Origin: Pseudomonas sp. ZH-FAD
Lineage (GTDB): Bacteria; Pseudomonadota; Gammaproteobacteria; Pseudomonadales; Pseudomonadaceae
DNA length: 64,000 nt
Assembly: GCF_002803095.1 (NCBI RefSeq)
Contig: NZ_PGLR01000028.1
Location: 1 to 64,000 of the forward strand
Reading direction: 5' to 3'
In this document: in pieces, positions 54,539 to 62,881 of the stretch
How the letters are laid out: every line of letters begins with the position of its first letter
How positions within the stretch are numbered: position 1 is the stretch's first letter
Notes under the pieces: model-generated
Database searches by the model: none
Told to the model about the DNA's origin: nothing
What the model saw: the letters and a program-made list of their open reading frames with translations, nothing else
Program-made: the position numbers and the translations under genes

Positions 54539-55777
54539 TCAGCCGCGCGGCGCGCGAGCGTCGATGTGGTCGGCGGCGATACGCGGGGCCTGGCTTGCAT
54601 CGACGGCCTGACGCAGGCGCGCCAGTTGCTCGAGGGTGCTGTCATCGGCCATGGCCACCGGTTGCGGATCGACGGTGGAGCCAGGCATGGCGCGCTGCAG
54701 ACCGTTGACCACGATCTTCTCGCCCTTGCTCAGGCCGCTGCGGACGATGCGCAGACCTTCGAGCTTCGGCCCCAGCTCGATTGAGCGATAGGCCACGGCG
54801 TTGTCATCACCCAGCACCAGCACGTACTTCTTGCCCAGGTCGGTGCCGACAGCTTCGTCCTTGATCAGAGTGGCGGCGTAGGGCTTGCTGCCCACCAGCT
54901 TCAGGCGTGCATACAGGCCGGGGGTGAAGCGACCATCCTGGTTGTCGAACACGGCGCGGCCACGGATGGTGCCAGTGCGTGGGTTGACCTGGTTGTCGAG
55001 AAAATCCAGCTGGCCCAGATGCGGGTGACCGCTTTCATCCGACAGGCCGAGATACACCGGGCTGGCGCCACGGGCATCGTAGCCGGATTGACGGGCCAGC
55101 TCGACATACTTGAGGAAGGCGCGTTCATCGGCATCGAAGTAGGCGTAGACCTTGTCGGTGGAGACCACCGAGGTCAGCAGGCTCTCGCCGGCACCGACCA
55201 GGTTGCCTTCGGTGATTTCGGCGCGGCTGACGCGACCGTCGATGGGCGCAGTGATGCGGGTGAAACTGAGGCTGAGGCGGGCGTTTTCCAGCTCGGCGGC
55301 GATTGCGGCGACCTGAGCCTGAGCCTCGGTGGCGGCGCTGGCACGGGCATCGGCCAGTTCCGCGGAGATGGCGTTGCTCTGGCGCAGGCGTTCGCCGCGG
55401 CGGGCTTCGTTGGCGGCACGGGCCTGGCTGGCGCGGGCCTGTTGCAGTTGGGCTTCGAGGCGTTTGACCTCGGCCTGGAACGGACGCGGGTCGATCTGGA
55501 ACAGCAGATTGCCTTTTTTCACCAGGGTGCCTTCGTCGAAGGCGACCTTGTCGATGTAACCGGAAACGCGCGGACGGATTTCGACGGATTGCGGCGCTTC
55601 TAGGCGACCGGTGAACTCGTCCCACTCGTTGATGGGTTGTTCGATGACCTCGGCGACGCTGACCTTGGGTGCAGGCATTTGCGCCTGGGTCTGTGCGGCC
55701 TGCTCGCAGCCGCCGAGTGCGAGTACGCCGGCGAGGGCCAGGGGGAATATCCAGATGTTCTTGTGCTGCTGTTCCAT
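54539..55777 (-). CDS. mexE: Membrane fusion protein MexE
   Basis: 412 residues. The lipobox LGGC (Cys24) tethers it to the inner membrane. KVSVAEVIEQPINEWDEFTG, a lipoyl half-motif in RPRVSGYIDKVAF, the coiled-coil hairpin around RLEAQLQQARASQARAANEA and GTDLGKKYVLVLGDDNAV are nearly identical to remembered MexE. It bridges MexF and OprN. The promoter region of 186 bp lies between mexE and the mexT stop. Confidence 0.94.
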   Translation of the reverse strand: MEQQHKNIWIFPLALAGVLALGGCEQAAQTQAQMPAPKVSVAEVIEQPINEWDEFTGRLEAPQSVEIRPRVSGYIDKVAFDEGTLVKKGNLLFQIDPRPFQAEVKRLEAQLQQARASQARAANEARRGERLRQSNAISAELADARASAATEAQAQVAAIAAELENARLSLSFTRITAPIDGRVSRAEITEGNLVGAGESLLTSVVSTDKVYAYFDADERAFLKYVELARQSGYDARGASPVYLGLSDESGHPHLGQLDFLDNQVNPRTGTIRGRAVFDNQDGRFTPGLYARLKLVGSKPYAATLIKDEAVGTDLGKKYVLVLGDDNAVAYRSIELGPKLEGLRIVRSGLSKGEKIVVNGLQRAMPGSTVDPQPVAMADDSTLEQLARLRQAVDASQAPRIAADHIDARAPRG

Positions 55778-55893
55778 GGGTGACTCCGCCAGTCGGATTT
55801 GTGGATTGGCGGAGTCTGCGACGAGTCTCGGAGGGCTACGAATCGAATGCCATGAATTTGAACATTATCGGGAATGATAAAAGGCGGACTTAT

Positions 55894-55905
55894 ATCAATT
55901 TTGAT
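55894..55905 (-). promoter_or_regulatory. LysR-type dyad in the mexE upstream region
   Basis: ATCAA-N2-TTGAT forms a short dyad 117-128 bp upstream of the mexE ATG, in an AT-rich stretch unlike the flanking genes. It may be part of a MexT site, although the published MexT consensus does not match it well. Confidence 0.3.
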
Positions 55906-55963
55906 CTATGAGGGTGCACCAAGGTTCCTGGAGACACTTGGATCGTGCATTTCCAGATATTTA

Positions 55964-56878
55964 TCAGAGGCTATCCGGGTCGCCGCAGAACATCTGGATG
56001 CGCGAGCGCAGCCAGCGCTCGGCTGGGTCGTTGTCCTGGGCGCCACGCCAGGCCATATGCAGTTCGTAGGTCTGCGCCTCTAGCGGCAGATCCTCGGCGC
56101 GAAGGCCGCCGGCTGCGGTCAAGGCGGCGGCGGTGTAGTCCGGCACGCTGGCGACGATATCGGTTTCCGCCAGCAGGGTGGCCAGACCGTTGAACTGCGG
56201 AACGGCCAATACGATGTGGCGCTCGCGTCCAAGCTTGGCCAGTTCATCGTCGATGAAGCCGGTGAGGTCGCCGGCGAAGGACACCAGCGCATGGGGACGT
56301 GCGCAGAAATCGTCAAGGCTGAGCGCGCCGGGTACGGTGTCGGCGCGCAGCAGCTTAGCCTTTGTGCGACGCAGCACCTTGCGCTTGGCGTTGGCCGGCA
56401 GCTCTTCGGTGTAGGCCACGCCCACCGAAATTTCACCAGATGCCAGCAGGCCGGGCATCATCAGGTAGTTGGTGCGGCGAATCACCAGCACCACGCCCGG
56501 CGCTTCTGCGCGCAGGCGTCGGAGCATAGCTGGCAGCAGGGCGAACTCGACGTCGTCGGACAGGCCGATGCGAAATATCGCTTTGCTGGTGGCGGGATCG
56601 AAGTCGGCGGCGCGGCTGACAGCGGTGGAGATCGAGTCAAGCGCCGGCGAGAGCAGGGCGAAGATCTCCTGCGCGCGCGGTGTCGGCTCCATGCTGCGAC
56701 CGGTACGCACGAATAGCGGATCATCGAACAGGGTACGCAGGCGAGCGAGCGCCGCACTGATGGCGGGCTGGCCGAGAAACAGCTTCTCTGCGGCTCGCGT
56801 CACGCTGCGCTCGTGCATCAAGGTCTCGAAGACAATCAACAGGTTCAGATCGAGGCGGCGCAGGTCGTTGCGGTTCAT
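55964..56878 (-). CDS. mexT: LysR-type activator MexT
   Basis: 304 residues, intact. MNRNDLRRLDLNLLIVFETL, ERSVTRAAEKLFLGQPAISA and the C-terminal AWRGAQDNDPAERWLRSRI are nearly identical to P. aeruginosa MexT. It activates mexEF-oprN and mexS in response to electrophile or nitrosative stress. There is no sign of the small frame-disrupting insertion known in some PAO1 lines. Order and orientation (mexS divergent, mexT before mexE) match P. aeruginosa. Confidence 0.95.
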   Translation of the reverse strand: MNRNDLRRLDLNLLIVFETLMHERSVTRAAEKLFLGQPAISAALARLRTLFDDPLFVRTGRSMEPTPRAQEIFALLSPALDSISTAVSRAADFDPATSKAIFRIGLSDDVEFALLPAMLRRLRAEAPGVVLVIRRTNYLMMPGLLASGEISVGVAYTEELPANAKRKVLRRTKAKLLRADTVPGALSLDDFCARPHALVSFAGDLTGFIDDELAKLGRERHIVLAVPQFNGLATLLAETDIVASVPDYTAAALTAAGGLRAEDLPLEAQTYELHMAWRGAQDNDPAERWLRSRIQMFCGDPDSL

Positions 56879-56997
56879 CCGGGTACCATTCGAGGGATAC
56901 GGGCCTTGTCAGCGCGGCGCTGCAAATGAGAGCCTTTGCCCAGGCAATATTACGGGCAGTGTGCAGCGGATTGAAAGCTGCTGAATCACTGACAGGC

Positions 56998-57022
56998 ATG
57001 AAGACTATCGATAGAGTCTGAT
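56998..57022. promoter_or_regulatory. Probable MexT box between mexT and mexS
   Basis: Read on the minus strand, ATCA, 6 nt, ATCGAT, 4 nt, TTCAT resembles the reported MexT consensus ATCA-N5-GTCGAT-N4-ACYAT with one extra spacer base. A perfect palindrome CTATCGATAG (57005-57014) forms its centre. It lies 75 bp before the mexS ATG. Confidence 0.5.
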
Positions 57023-57096
57023 AGTGTCGCCGCCGCACAGCGGATAGAGTCCACAGTCATTGAAGTGTTAATCCGCGATCAAGCTCGAGGTAAGCG

Positions 57097-58119
57097 ATGT
57101 CCCGCATGATCCGTTTTCATAAGTTCGGCGATGCCGATGTGCTCCAGTACGAAGAGGTTCCGACGCCTGTGCCCGGCCCTGGCGAAGTCTTGGTGCGCGT
57201 TCAGGCCGTCGGCCTGGGCTGGAAAGACGTGCTGTGGCGTCAGAACCTGGCGTCCGAACAGGCCAAGCTTCCGGCCGGCACCGGTTTCGAACTGGCCGGC
57301 ACCGTGGCGGCGTTAGGTGATGGCGTGAGCGACTTCGAAGTCGGCACCGCCGTTGCCGGTTTCCCGGCGGGTACGCCGAACCGTTATCCGACCTGGGGCG
57401 ATCTGGTGCTGATGCCCAGCCACGCCCTGACCCGTTATCCCGACGTGCTCAGCCCGGTCGAGGCCAGCGTTCATTACACCGGCCTGCTGTTCGGCTATCT
57501 GGCACTGAACGATCTCGCGCATCTGAAGCCCGGCCAGCATGTGCTGATCACCGAGGCCAGCCACTGCATGGCACCACAGACCGTGCAACTGGCCAAGGCG
57601 CTGGGTGCCAAGGTCATCGCCTCCACCAGTTCCTCGGAGGATCGCGAATTCCTGCGTGGCCTGGGTGCCGACAAGGTGATCGCCACCGAGGAACAGGACC
57701 TGGTCCTGGAAGTCGAGCGCTACACCGAAGGCAAGGGTGTCGAGGTGATTCTCGACCAGTGTGCCGGCCCGCAGATGAAGCTGCTGGGTGATATCGCCGC
57801 GCCGCGCGGCAAGCTGATCCTGTACGGCATCAATGGCGGCAACGATACTGCTTTCCCTGCTTGCGCCGCATTCAAGAAGCACCTGCAGTTCTTCCGTCAC
57901 TGCGTGCTGGATTTCACCGGGTGCCCGGAACTGGGGATCGAGCCGAACAATGATGCTGTGCAGCGCGCACTTACGCACATCAACCAGATGACGGCGGACC
58001 GTTTGCTGACGCCGGTGATAGACAAGGTGTTCGATTTCGAAGACTTCGTCGAAGCGCATCGCTACATGGAAACCTGCCCTAATCGCGGGCGAGTGGCCCT
58101 GAAACTGGCCACGGATTAA
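57097..58119 (+). CDS. mexS: Zinc-independent alcohol dehydrogenase-family oxidoreductase MexS
   Basis: 340 residues of the medium-chain dehydrogenase/quinone oxidoreductase fold. An N-terminal GroES-like domain (VRVQAVGLGWKDVLWRQNL ... GTGFELAGTVAALGDGV) precedes the Rossmann part (HVLITEASHCMAPQTVQLAKALGAKVIAST). Loss of MexS in P. aeruginosa activates MexT, presumably because a toxic electrophile is no longer detoxified. Here it is complete and divergent from mexT. The stop codon lies within the loop of a 9-bp stem hairpin. AGGTAAG precedes the ATG. Confidence 0.92.
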   Translation: MSRMIRFHKFGDADVLQYEEVPTPVPGPGEVLVRVQAVGLGWKDVLWRQNLASEQAKLPAGTGFELAGTVAALGDGVSDFEVGTAVAGFPAGTPNRYPTWGDLVLMPSHALTRYPDVLSPVEASVHYTGLLFGYLALNDLAHLKPGQHVLITEASHCMAPQTVQLAKALGAKVIASTSSSEDREFLRGLGADKVIATEEQDLVLEVERYTEGKGVEVILDQCAGPQMKLLGDIAAPRGKLILYGINGGNDTAFPACAAFKKHLQFFRHCVLDFTGCPELGIEPNNDAVQRALTHINQMTADRLLTPVIDKVFDFEDFVEAHRYMETCPNRGRVALKLATD

Positions 58120-58131
58120 AGTCCGTGGCCA
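58108..58131 (+). terminator. Hairpin enclosing the mexS stop codon
   Basis: GGCCACGGA (58108-58116) and TCCGTGGCC (58122-58130) flank TTAAA, so the TAA stop sits in the loop. No U tract follows. It could reduce read-through into cheV or overlap the cheV promoter. Confidence 0.4.
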
Positions 58132-58143
58132 CCCGGTCGCTAT
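58117..58143 (+). promoter_or_regulatory. Possible FliA-type promoter of cheV
   Basis: TAAAGTCC, an 11-nt spacer, then GTCGCTAT, 38 bp before the cheV ATG. The -35 matches the flagellar sigma consensus well; the -10 matches at 5 of 8 positions. Confidence 0.4.
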
Positions 58144-58180
58144 ATCCGGTAGGTCTAATCGTTCTTTCAAGGAAAGTGGC

Positions 58181-59074
58181 ATGAGTATGGTCGTCGGCGA
58201 CGCGCTATCGCTGTTGTTGTTTCGTTTGCATAGCGGCCGCCTGCTGGGGATCAACCTGCTCAAGGTAAACGAGATCATTCCGTGCCCAGCCTTGACCAAG
58301 CTGCCCAATCGTCACCCCAACGTGCGCGGCATCGCCACCTTGCGTAGCGCCGCGATGACTGTGATCGACCTGGCGCGCGCCATCGGCGAACGCGGTGCGG
58401 CTGACGAAGACGATGGTTGCCTGATCGTCACCGAGTTGAGCCGCTCGCGCCAGGGGCTGCACGTGAAAAGTGTCGAGCGTATCGTGCAGTGCTCCACCCG
58501 CGATGTGCGTCCTCCACCCGCCGGCTCCGGCGCGCGTGCCTTCATTACCGGTGTGACCCAGATCGATGGCGCCATCGTGCAGGTTCTTGATATCGAGAAG
58601 GTGCTGCACGACATTGCGCCTGCGCTGGAGGAAGCCCCTGTCGGACAACTGCTCGATGACCAGGATGCCCGCTTGCTGCAAGGTCGCCGCGTGTTGCTGG
58701 TCGACGACTCGCAAGTCGCGCTGCAACAGACTCTCAACGTACTGCGCCAACTGGGGCTCGATTGCACCGCAGTGCGCAGTGCCCAGGCTGCCCTGCAGCA
58801 ACTGCACGAATACCATCAGGCTGGCATGCCATTCGAGCTGCTGGTCTCGGACATCGAGATGCCGGAGCTGGATGGCTATAGCCTGGTTCAGGAAATTCGT
58901 CGCAGCCCCGATATTGCCGACACCTACGTGCTGCTACACACCTCGCTGGACAGCACCATGAATACCGAGAAGGCGCGTTCGGTCGGTGCCAATGCGGTAC
59001 TGACCAAGTTCTCCTCGGTCGATCTCAGCCAGGCACTGCTCGATGCCTTCCGGCAAATGAGCGGGCAGCACTGA
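58181..59074 (+). CDS. cheV: Chemotaxis coupling protein CheV (CheW + receiver)
   Basis: 297 residues. Residues 6-150 form a CheW domain (LLLFRLHSGRLLGINLLKVNEII ... ITGVTQIDGAIVQVLDIEK). Residues 168-295 form a receiver with acidic pair Asp175-Asp176, phosphoacceptor Asp224 in VSDIEMPELDGY, Thr254 and Lys276. It links receptors to CheA and tunes adaptation by phosphorylation. It lies downstream of mexS on the same strand, with its own probable promoter and a perfect terminator at 59083. Confidence 0.93.
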   Translation: MSMVVGDALSLLLFRLHSGRLLGINLLKVNEIIPCPALTKLPNRHPNVRGIATLRSAAMTVIDLARAIGERGAADEDDGCLIVTELSRSRQGLHVKSVERIVQCSTRDVRPPPAGSGARAFITGVTQIDGAIVQVLDIEKVLHDIAPALEEAPVGQLLDDQDARLLQGRRVLLVDDSQVALQQTLNVLRQLGLDCTAVRSAQAALQQLHEYHQAGMPFELLVSDIEMPELDGYSLVQEIRRSPDIADTYVLLHTSLDSTMNTEKARSVGANAVLTKFSSVDLSQALLDAFRQMSGQH

Positions 59075-59082
59075 GCTCCCCT

Positions 59083-59115
59083 GCAACCCCTTGCCGCTTG
59101 ACGGCAAGGGGTTGC
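59083..59115 (+). terminator. cheV terminator
   Basis: GCAACCCCTTGCCG and CGGCAAGGGGTTGC pair perfectly around a 5-nt loop, 8 bp after the stop. Confidence 0.85.
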
Positions 59116-59237
59116 CTCATTTCCTTTCTACCTGATTATAAAGTTCAATACTTTCAATTGGTTAGGCGCACCTCGTGAGCTGGCATGCGCTTTGAATCAG
59201 TGCGCCTGGCAATTGCAACTCAGTCAAGGAGCACGGC

Positions 59238-59741
59238 ATGAGCACGATTGGAGGTATTGGCAGTTACGGTGGCATATCCCTGACGGGATTTCGCAGCAAG
59301 CAGAGTGAAGAGCAGGGCGAACTGGCCCAGTTGGCGCGCAATGTCGAGAAGACCACGCGCACGGCGAACGCCGAGTCCGAACGCGAGTTCCGCGCCAGGC
59401 AGGCTACGGAGGAGGGCTTCGCGCGTTTGCGCGTCGCGCTGCAGAATGCGTCAGACGGCAAGGTCGAGACATCCGTCAGTTCAGGGCAGGTGGAAAAGCC
59501 ACTGGGCGACGAGGGCGGTAACGCCGCGCTGGAGGCTTTCAAGGCCTATATGGCAATGACTCCGGCCGAAAAGATGCGCGACAGTATCCTCAAGGAAATA
59601 GGCATGACCGAAGAGGAGATCGAGGCGCTGCCACCTGAGCAGCAGAAGGCAGTCGAAGAAGAAATTGCCCAGCGCATGGAGGAGCGAGCCAAGATGCAGG
59701 CCCAGTCAGAAGACAATGGTCATTCTTATGGGCTGATCTGA
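59238..59741 (+). CDS. Hypothetical soluble protein, acidic coiled-coil C-terminus
   Basis: 167 residues. The start MSTIGGIGSYGGISLTGFRS is glycine-rich, followed by a charged helical stretch (EQGELAQLARNVEKTTRTANAES). The C-terminus (EIGMTEEEIEALPPEQQKAV ... EEEIAQRMEERAKMQ) is a strongly charged helix seen at the ends of several unrelated Pseudomonas proteins. No signal peptide or membrane segment. AAGGAG precedes the ATG. No function is recognised. Confidence 0.65.
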   Translation: MSTIGGIGSYGGISLTGFRSKQSEEQGELAQLARNVEKTTRTANAESEREFRARQATEEGFARLRVALQNASDGKVETSVSSGQVEKPLGDEGGNAALEAFKAYMAMTPAEKMRDSILKEIGMTEEEIEALPPEQQKAVEEEIAQRMEERAKMQAQSEDNGHSYGLI

Positions 59742-59847
59742 TCGGCGTGCGCCTTGTTGGATGGGTAATTCAGGGTTGGGCCTGCGAAAAAACCGTGATG
59801 TAAATCACGGATGATTCTCCGTCCTGGTGAATAACCGTTGGAATTTT

Positions 59848-59890
59848 CATGGGTTGAACTGTCTATCAATCGACGACGGTTCAACCCATG
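59848..59890. repeat. 43-bp inverted repeat upstream of AraC gene 1
   Basis: CATGGGTTGAACTGTC (59848-59863) and GACGGTTCAACCCATG (59875-59890) pair at 15 of 16 positions around 11 nt. The right arm recurs as GACGGTTC at 61944, exactly 74 bp before the start of the paralogous AraC gene, as here. It may be an operator or an RNA hairpin in the leader. Confidence 0.6.
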
Positions 59891-59948
59891 GGCTCTAACC
59901 GGTTGAGCTTTCACCACCCTAGAGAATCTTTATCAGGTCATTGCCAAT

Positions 59949-60812
59949 ATGGATGTTCTTTCCGAGTTCTTCGAGCGCACGAGCCTGCAAGGGCGACTGT
60001 TATTCGCCGGCCCGGTAGACGGTACCCTGGTGCTGGATAAGCCCCCTGGCATGGCATTCATCCACGTCATTGAGCGAGGTGCACTGGATATGGTGCACGC
60101 CGACAAGCCTCGTATCGCGATCAGTGAACCCAGCGTTTTGTTCTGTCCCAGCACCTGCTGCTACAAGTTGCGTGCGCACCAGCCAGGTGGCGTGGATCTG
60201 ATCTGCGCCTCGTTCCAGTTCGGGCGTTCAGGGCAGCAGCCATTTCCATTGGGTCTCCTGGAAACCCTGGTGTTTCCGCTGAGCGCCCTTGAGCAGCTCG
60301 GGCCGGTGATCGGCTCACTGGTCAACGAATTCCGGACACAGGCACCCGGCCGGAGCAAGGCGTTGAACCTGCTGTTCGAATATGTGTTCGTCCTGCTGGT
60401 ACGCCGCGCGGTGAACGAAGGGCGCATAACCAGCGGCCTGCTTTATGCGCTGCAGGACAGTCAACTGGGGCCTGCGCTGATCTGCATTCACCAGGAACCC
60501 CAGCTGGCCTGGAGCGTTGAGCGTCTGGCCGCGTTGGCGAAGATGTCGCGTACCAAGTTCGCAGCACTGTTCTCCGAGGTCATGAGCATGACGCCCATGG
60601 CCTATGTGACTGCCTGGCGCATGAAGGTGGCGCAGGACCTGCTGCGTGAGGGGAAGCCGATCAAGGTGATCGCCGATGCTGTGGGCTACGCCTCGCAGGC
60701 GTCGTTCTCGCGTACCTTTGCCCAGCATGTCGGGCAACCGCCAGGGGAATGGCTACGGGCTGAAGGTGAGGATCCGCCGGCGAAGCTGCAGGTGCAGATT
60801 TACCGCGACTGA
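59949..60812 (+). CDS. AraC-family regulator with cupin_6-like sensor (paralogue 1)
   Basis: 287 residues. The N-terminal half (LLFAGPVDGTLVLDKPPGMA ... VLFCPSTCCYKLRAH) is a cupin-like AraC_binding domain. The C-terminal two-HTH domain contains WSVERLAALAKMSRTKFAALF and IKVIADAVGYASQASFSRTF. Nearly every stretch matches the second AraC gene at 62018, which has the same length. The two copies flank an isochorismatase-family gene. Ligand is unknown. The family often governs a divergent dehydrogenase or hydrolase. Confidence 0.87.
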   Translation: MDVLSEFFERTSLQGRLLFAGPVDGTLVLDKPPGMAFIHVIERGALDMVHADKPRIAISEPSVLFCPSTCCYKLRAHQPGGVDLICASFQFGRSGQQPFPLGLLETLVFPLSALEQLGPVIGSLVNEFRTQAPGRSKALNLLFEYVFVLLVRRAVNEGRITSGLLYALQDSQLGPALICIHQEPQLAWSVERLAALAKMSRTKFAALFSEVMSMTPMAYVTAWRMKVAQDLLREGKPIKVIADAVGYASQASFSRTFAQHVGQPPGEWLRAEGEDPPAKLQVQIYRD

Positions 60813-60901
60813 AGTGACCTGGCGCTGAGCATTTGCGCCAGGCGCGAGACGTGCTTGGGTTGGCCGTTGCCGATACAAGGTATCGGTCTGCCTGCAGCGG
60901 T

Positions 60902-61135
60902 TCAGTCCTTTCGTGGCACGATGAAATCGGTCACTCGCCGCACGAGGGGCGCTGCCAGCAGCACCACTGGAATCATACTCAGCCAGGCAAGCAGCCAGGT
61001 ACTGCTCCAGGTCAGCATGAATGCGCCCATCGCCACCCCTTTGGGGGTGGCGATCAGGGCGGCGATGGCGCTGGTGATGGCCGATTGCAGCAGTCCGAAT
61101 ACCTGCGGCCGGTATTGTTGGCTGATACGTGGCAT
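60902..61135 (-). CDS. DUF2798 small membrane protein
   Basis: 77 residues with two transmembrane helices. SAITSAIAALIATPKGV and FMLTWSSTWLLAWLSMIPVV followed by LAAPLVRRVTDFIVP match DUF2798. GGAGG lies 8 nt before the ATG. The gene starts 24 bp after the isochorismatase-family stop, so the two are probably cotranscribed. Function is unknown; a transport or envelope role for the hydrolase product is speculation. Confidence 0.82.
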   Translation of the reverse strand: MPRISQQYRPQVFGLLQSAITSAIAALIATPKGVAMGAFMLTWSSTWLLAWLSMIPVVLLAAPLVRRVTDFIVPRKD

Positions 61136-61159
61136 ATGAAGGCCTCCGCAGTCCGTGGT

Positions 61160-61870
61160 TCAAGCGGCCGACAAGTTTTCCAGCGTCTGCGCCGTTGTCC
61201 ACAGCGCATTGGCGATATAGCGGTAATTGATCAGTGCAGCCAGGTAACCATCTCCTTCCGGCGTACTGGGGCCTGCTGTGGCATCTCTGACCACGGCTAC
61301 TTCGAAGCCTTGCTCGAGCAGTTCGCGAAGATGCGACTCCACGCAGAGATTGGCGGCCATGCCGGCAAGGATTATCTGCGATACGCCATGTTTGCGCAGT
61401 TGCAGTGCGAGGTCATTGGTCTCCGGTCCGTAGACCTTGTGGGGCGAGGCTATGATGGTCTTGCCGTCAAGAATGTATGGCTTGTACTCCGGCATAAAGT
61501 CGGCACCGGAGTTGTCGAAGCCATCCAGGGTCAGCGGCCCTTGGCGGTCGAACATGCAGATGTCGTGCATGACCTTCTCCAGTGGGCCACCAAATTGCCA
61601 TTCGTGGTCGCATGGGTAGTAATAGTGTGGCGATACAGCCACGGTGATGCCGGCAGCCTTGGCCGCGGCGAACAACTGGCCGATGTGCTTGACGGTATCG
61701 TGCTCGGTGATGCTCTTGCCGAATACGCTCCAGCTCACGCCCTTCGGACTGAGGAAGTCGATCTGCGGATCGATCACCACAAGCGCGGCACGGGAGAGGT
61801 CGAGTTGCATGCCGGACGAAGGCAGTGCCGGGTCGGTTGGGTCTGAATAGGGCGTGGTGAACTGGCTCAT
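61160..61870 (-). CDS. Isochorismatase-family cysteine hydrolase
   Basis: 236 residues. The catalytic triad of the family is present: Asp in ALVVIDPQIDFLSPKG, Lys in IIASPHKVYGPETNDL and Cys in LAGMAANLCVESHLRELLEQ. Members cleave vinyl ethers or amides (isochorismate, nicotinamide, N-carbamoyl compounds, YcaC-type substrates). The YYYPCDHEWQFGGPL insertion indicates a YcaC/RutB-unlike subgroup. It is divergent from AraC gene 2 and lies between the two AraC paralogues, which likely control it. Confidence 0.85.
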   Translation of the reverse strand: MSQFTTPYSDPTDPALPSSGMQLDLSRAALVVIDPQIDFLSPKGVSWSVFGKSITEHDTVKHIGQLFAAAKAAGITVAVSPHYYYPCDHEWQFGGPLEKVMHDICMFDRQGPLTLDGFDNSGADFMPEYKPYILDGKTIIASPHKVYGPETNDLALQLRKHGVSQIILAGMAANLCVESHLRELLEQGFEVAVVRDATAGPSTPEGDGYLAALINYRYIANALWTTAQTLENLSAA

Positions 61871-62017
61871 GGCGATCTTCCATTGGGTGTGATTAAGTGG
61901 GTCGCCACTGCAGTAGTTGCGGGCTGGGCCGTGCATCAGCGGCGACGGTTCTATCCTATGGCCGCTGCTGCTTCGACTTTTTCCTGCACGTACAGAATCT
62001 TTATCAGGTCGTCCCGA

Positions 62018-62881
62018 ATGGATGTTCTTTCCGAGTTCTTCGAGCGTACGAGCCTTCAGGGGCGACTGTTGTTCGCCGGTCCGGTGGAGGGCACGCTGGT
62101 TCTGGACAAGCCGCCAGGCATGGCATTCGTTCATGTGATCGAGCGCGGCGGGGTCGACATGGTGCAGCCGGGATTGCCGCGTATCGCCATCACTCAGCCC
62201 AGCGTATTGTTCTGCCCGAGCAGTTGTCGTTACCAGTTGCGTGCCCATGACGACGCTGGCGCGGATCTGATATGCGCGTCCTTTCAGTTCGGTCGATCTG
62301 AGCAGCAGCCATTCCCGCTGGGCCTGAAGGAAACTCTGGTCTTTGCGCTCAGCGCACTGGGGCAGTTGGGGCCGGTAATAGGCTCGCTGGTCAGCGAGTT
62401 TCGTACGTCGGCGCCAGGGCGCGACAAGGCCCTCAATCTGTTGTTCGAGTACGTGTTCGTGGTGCTGGTACGGCGTGCGGTCAGCGAAGGGCGAATTTCC
62501 AGTGGGTTGCTCTATGCCCTGCAGGACAGCCAGATGGGAGCGGCCTTGATGCGCATCCACCATGAACCGCAAACGCAGTGGAGCGTCGAGCGTCTGGCAG
62601 AGCTGGCCACGATGTCTCGTTCCAAGTTCGCTGCGCGGTTCCACGAGCTCATGGGGATGGCGCCAATGGCCTATGTCACAGCGTGGCGCATGAAGGTTGC
62701 GCAGGACATGCTGCGCGAGGGCGTGCCGATCAAGATCATCGCCGATGCCGTGGGCTACAGCTCGCAGGCGTCGTTCTCACGTACGTTTGTCCAGTTGATC
62801 GGCCAGCCACCGGGGGAATGGTTACGTAGCGCCATCAAGGAATCGAACCCGAAGGTAAACGCTCGTATTCATCGAAACTGA
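62018..62881 (+). CDS. AraC-family regulator (paralogue 2)
   Basis: 287 residues, same length and nearly the same sequence as the gene at 59949: MDVLSEFFERTSLQGRLLFA is identical, and the HTH region reads WSVERLAELATMSRSKFAAR and IKIIADAVGYSSQASFSRTF. The leader AGAATCTTTATCAGGTC is also shared. Differences cluster at residues 45-80 of the sensor and at the extreme C-terminus, so the copies may sense different ligands. The start at 62018 is set by comparison with the paralogue. Its end overlaps the convergent LysR gene by 13 bp. Confidence 0.87.
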   Translation: MDVLSEFFERTSLQGRLLFAGPVEGTLVLDKPPGMAFVHVIERGGVDMVQPGLPRIAITQPSVLFCPSSCRYQLRAHDDAGADLICASFQFGRSEQQPFPLGLKETLVFALSALGQLGPVIGSLVSEFRTSAPGRDKALNLLFEYVFVVLVRRAVSEGRISSGLLYALQDSQMGAALMRIHHEPQTQWSVERLAELATMSRSKFAARFHELMGMAPMAYVTAWRMKVAQDMLREGVPIKIIADAVGYSSQASFSRTFVQLIGQPPGEWLRSAIKESNPKVNARIHRN

